From assembly GCA_023260815.1 (NCBI GenBank), contig JALQUE010000135.1, positions 1-7,549 on the forward strand: a stretch of 7,549 nt of DNA, read 5' to 3'. This document shows positions 5,306 to 7,549 of this stretch, one piece after another. The notes below the pieces were generated by a model that ran no database searches, was not told the origin of the DNA, and was given only the letters and a program-made list of their open reading frames with translations. Every line of letters starts with the position of its first letter. Position 1 is the first letter of the stretch. Both the position numbers and the translations under genes were made by a program. Origin of the DNA: Roseovarius sp. Its GTDB lineage: Bacteria; Pseudomonadota; Alphaproteobacteria; Rhodobacterales; Rhodobacteraceae.

Positions 5306-7498
5306 ATGACAGCCCCCCTGCGCCCCACCGCTTCGGCCTGCCCGGCCTGTGCCGCCGCGCCGGCGGCGGAATCCCTTGCCGATGCGGCCCGTGCGCAAGA
5401 AGGGGCGCAGATCGCGCTGTCGCTGCCGACGATCCATTGCTCGGCTTGTATCACCAAGATCGAAAAGGCGCTCAACGCGCATCCCGGCGTCACATCGGCG
5501 CGGGTGAACCTGACGTTGAAACGCGCCAGCATCGAGGCCGACCCGGATGTGACCGCGCAGGAGATGAAAACCCTTGTCGAGGCCCTTGGTTTTGAGGCGC
5601 ATGAACTGGACGCCGGCACTCTGAACGCGACGTCGAACGATCGTGCCGGGCGCGAATTGCTGATGCGACTGGCAGTGGCGGGATTCGCGTCGATGAACGT
5701 GATGCTGCTGTCGGTGTCGGTCTGGTCCGGTGCCGCAGATGCCACGCGCGATCTGTTCCACTGGATATCCGCCGCCATCGCCCTGCCCACCATCGCTTTT
5801 TCCGGCCAGCCGTTCTTTCGCAACGCCTGGGCCGCGCTCAGCAATCGGCAACTCAACATGGATGTGCCGATCACGCTGGCGATCGTGCTGGCGGTGGTCA
5901 CGTCTTTATGGGAAACCTCGCTGTCGGGTCAGCATGCCTATTTCGATGCCGCCCTCGCGTTGACCTTCTTTCTTCTGGCGGGCCGCTATCTCGATCACCG
6001 GACGCGTGCCATCGCCCGATCCGCTGCCGAGGAACTGACCGCTCTCGAAGTGCCCCGGGCGACGCGCCTGCGGTCGGATGGCACCGAAGAGATCGTGAAC
6101 GTGGCCGAACTTGCCGTTGGCGATCTTCTTCTGGTGCGTCCCGGCGGGCGCATGCCGGTGGATGGCGAGATCGTCTCGGGCACATCGGAGATCGACCGCT
6201 CTTTGCTCACCGGCGAGACGCTGCCTGTCTTTGCAACCGAGGGCCAGACCGTGTCGGCGGGCGAAGTGAACCTGACCGGCCCGTTGACCATCCGGGCGTC
6301 GGCCGTGGGGCAGGATACATCGCTGCACCGTATGGCCGATCTTGTGGCGATCGCCGAATCCGGGCGCTCGCGCTATACCTCGTTGGCCGACAGTGCTGCC
6401 AAACTCTATGCGCCAGGCGTGCATATCCTGTCGGCCCTGGCCTTCGTGGGATGGTATCTCTATACGTTCGATATGCGCACGGCGCTCAATATCGCCGCGG
6501 CGGTCCTGATCATCACCTGTCCCTGTGCGCTTGGCCTTGCAGTTCCGGCAGTCACAACGGCAGCCTCAGGCCGGCTTTTCCGTCGCGGTATGCTGATCAA
6601 GCACGAGACGGCGCTGGAGCGGTTGGCGCAGATCGACACAGTGGTCTTTGACAAGACCGGGACGCTGACGGCAGGCACGCCCGAACTGACCAATCTCGCC
6701 GATATCCCGCGCCGCGATGTGGAACTCGCGCTGGCTCTGGCACAAGGCTCGTCCCACCCGCTGGCGCAGGCCATCACGCGCGCCGCGCGCGAGGCCGGTT
6801 TCGCCGCCGCGCGTGTTGGGGATGTCAGCGAAGTGCCGGGATATGGCACCCGAGCGGTGCTGAACGGTCGCGAGGTCCGGCTTGGCCGCGCCAGTTGGAT
6901 CGGCGCTCAGGGCCGTGCCGAAACCGCCGCGTTCCTCGACAGGGGCGAAGGCGCCCCCGTTGCCTTCACCTTTGCCGATCGTCTGCGTGAAGGCGCCGCC
7001 GAGGCGGTCCAGTCCCTTAAGGATGCAGGCAAGGAAGTCTACCTCATGTCCGGCGACACCACCCCGGCGGTCGAGGCTCTGGCCGCGCGGCTGGGGATCA
7101 CCCATTGGCTCGCCGAGGCGTTGCCAGCCGACAAGTCGACCCGCATTCAGGCGATGTCCGCAGACGGCGCCAAGGTGCTGATGGTGGGAGACGGGCTGAA
7201 CGATACCGCAGCGCTTGCCGCGGCCCATGTCTCGATCTCACCGGCGTCTGCGCTGGATGCGGCGCGGGTCGCCTCGGATATCGTGCTGCTGGGGGGCGAT
7301 CTTGCGCCGATTGCCTCGGCCTGCGCGACCGCCCGTTCGGCCACGCGCCGGATCAGGGAAAACTTTCGCATTGCCACGATCTACAACATCATCGCTGTGC
7401 CACTGGCCGTGGCAGGGCTATGCTCCCCGCTGATCGCGGCCTTGGCGATGTCGGCCAGTTCCATTACCGTGTCGCTGAACGCGCTGCGACTGAGGTGA
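5306..7498 (+). CDS. ccoI: CcoI (FixI family), P1B-type copper-transporting ATPase for cbb3 oxidase assembly
   Basis: This is a 730-residue P-type ATPase. The N-terminus carries a CPAC pair (C12/C15) and a heavy-metal-associated domain with HCSAC (C45/C48). About eight membrane helices follow, two before the large cytoplasmic loops (near 371-389 and 396-418) and two at the end (685-722). The key motifs are intact: actuator TGE (302-304), metal-site CPC (405-407), phosphorylation DKTGT (449-453), HP (484-485) and hinge GDGLND (628-633). In the last helices Y693-N694 and MSASS (715-719) match the P1B-1 Cu(I) signature. The family exports Cu(I) across the membrane and is required for CuB insertion into CcoN rather than for copper resistance. 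ATG 5306 is preferred over TTG 5297 on ribosome-site spacing. It follows ccoH by 5 nt and precedes ccoS by 4 nt. Confidence 0.96.
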   Translation: MTAPLRPTASACPACAAAPAAESLADAARAQEGAQIALSLPTIHCSACITKIEKALNAHPGVTSARVNLTLKRASIEADPDVTAQEMKTLVEALGFEAHELDAGTLNATSNDRAGRELLMRLAVAGFASMNVMLLSVSVWSGAADATRDLFHWISAAIALPTIAFSGQPFFRNAWAALSNRQLNMDVPITLAIVLAVVTSLWETSLSGQHAYFDAALALTFFLLAGRYLDHRTRAIARSAAEELTALEVPRATRLRSDGTEEIVNVAELAVGDLLLVRPGGRMPVDGEIVSGTSEIDRSLLTGETLPVFATEGQTVSAGEVNLTGPLTIRASAVGQDTSLHRMADLVAIAESGRSRYTSLADSAAKLYAPGVHILSALAFVGWYLYTFDMRTALNIAAAVLIITCPCALGLAVPAVTTAASGRLFRRGMLIKHETALERLAQIDTVVFDKTGTLTAGTPELTNLADIPRRDVELALALAQGSSHPLAQAITRAAREAGFAAARVGDVSEVPGYGTRAVLNGREVRLGRASWIGAQGRAETAAFLDRGEGAPVAFTFADRLREGAAEAVQSLKDAGKEVYLMSGDTTPAVEALAARLGITHWLAEALPADKSTRIQAMSADGAKVLMVGDGLNDTAALAAAHVSISPASALDAARVASDIVLLGGDLAPIASACATARSATRRIRENFRIATIYNIIAVPLAVAGLCSPLIAALAMSASSITVSLNALRLR

Positions 7499-7502
7499 CC
7501 GC

Positions 7503-7549
7503 ATGACTATCCTCGCCTATCTGATCCCGATCTCGTTGTTGCTGGGCGG
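7503..7549 (+). CDS. ccoS: CcoS, cbb3 oxidase maturation protein, N-terminus only (partial)
   Basis: ATG 7503 opens a frame running off the right edge, with 15 complete codons reading MTILAYLIPISLLLG. This hydrophobic start is the usual beginning of CcoS, a protein of roughly 50-60 residues with one membrane helix. The family is needed for incorporation of heme and CuB into CcoN. A Shine-Dalgarno-like GAGGTGA (7492-7498) overlaps the ccoI stop codon, leaving a 4-nt spacer, so translation is probably coupled to ccoI. Identification rests on the N-terminal pattern plus the gene order ccoG-H-I-S. Confidence 0.88.
   Translation, partial: MTILAYLIPISLLLG

Overview
The window looks like a chromosomal segment of an alphaproteobacterium, most likely Rhodobacterales (Rhodobacter/Roseobacter type). 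It is GC-rich, and its protein sequences and gene order are those expected for cbb3-type cytochrome c oxidase in that group. This taxonomic call is a judgement from recognised protein families, not from a search.

Layout. Positions 1-94 hold the 3' end of ccoN (the catalytic subunit). Then come ccoO (107-835), ccoQ (848-1042) and ccoP (1048-1917), tightly spaced and each preceded by a strong Shine-Dalgarno sequence. A 255-base non-coding stretch follows (1918-2172). It holds a perfect 14-bp GC-rich hairpin and several shorter inverted repeats, and probably ends the ccoNOQP transcript. Next is an uncommon insertion: a short, previously overlooked 51-residue ORF on the minus strand (2328-2173), divergent from a LysR-type regulator on the plus strand (2430-3311). 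The AT-rich 101-bp gap between them carries three small palindromes, one of which has T-N11-A geometry over the regulator's own ribosome binding site. A near-consensus FNR/FnrL box (3331-3344) precedes the second oxidase operon: ccoG (3409-4845), ccoH (4845-5300), ccoI (5306-7498) and the first 15 codons of ccoS (7503 to the window end).

How it works together. CcoN, CcoO and CcoP form the high-affinity, proton-pumping terminal oxidase used at low oxygen, and CcoQ stabilises it. CcoG (cupric reductase with two Fe-S cluster motifs), CcoI (P1B-type copper ATPase), CcoH and CcoS supply copper and assemble the complex. The FNR-type box fits induction of the assembly genes at low oxygen. The LysR/small-ORF pair is the only part that does not belong to the standard cco cluster, and it is where unexplained biology is most likely. 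I see no mobile element, CRISPR array, tRNA or rRNA.
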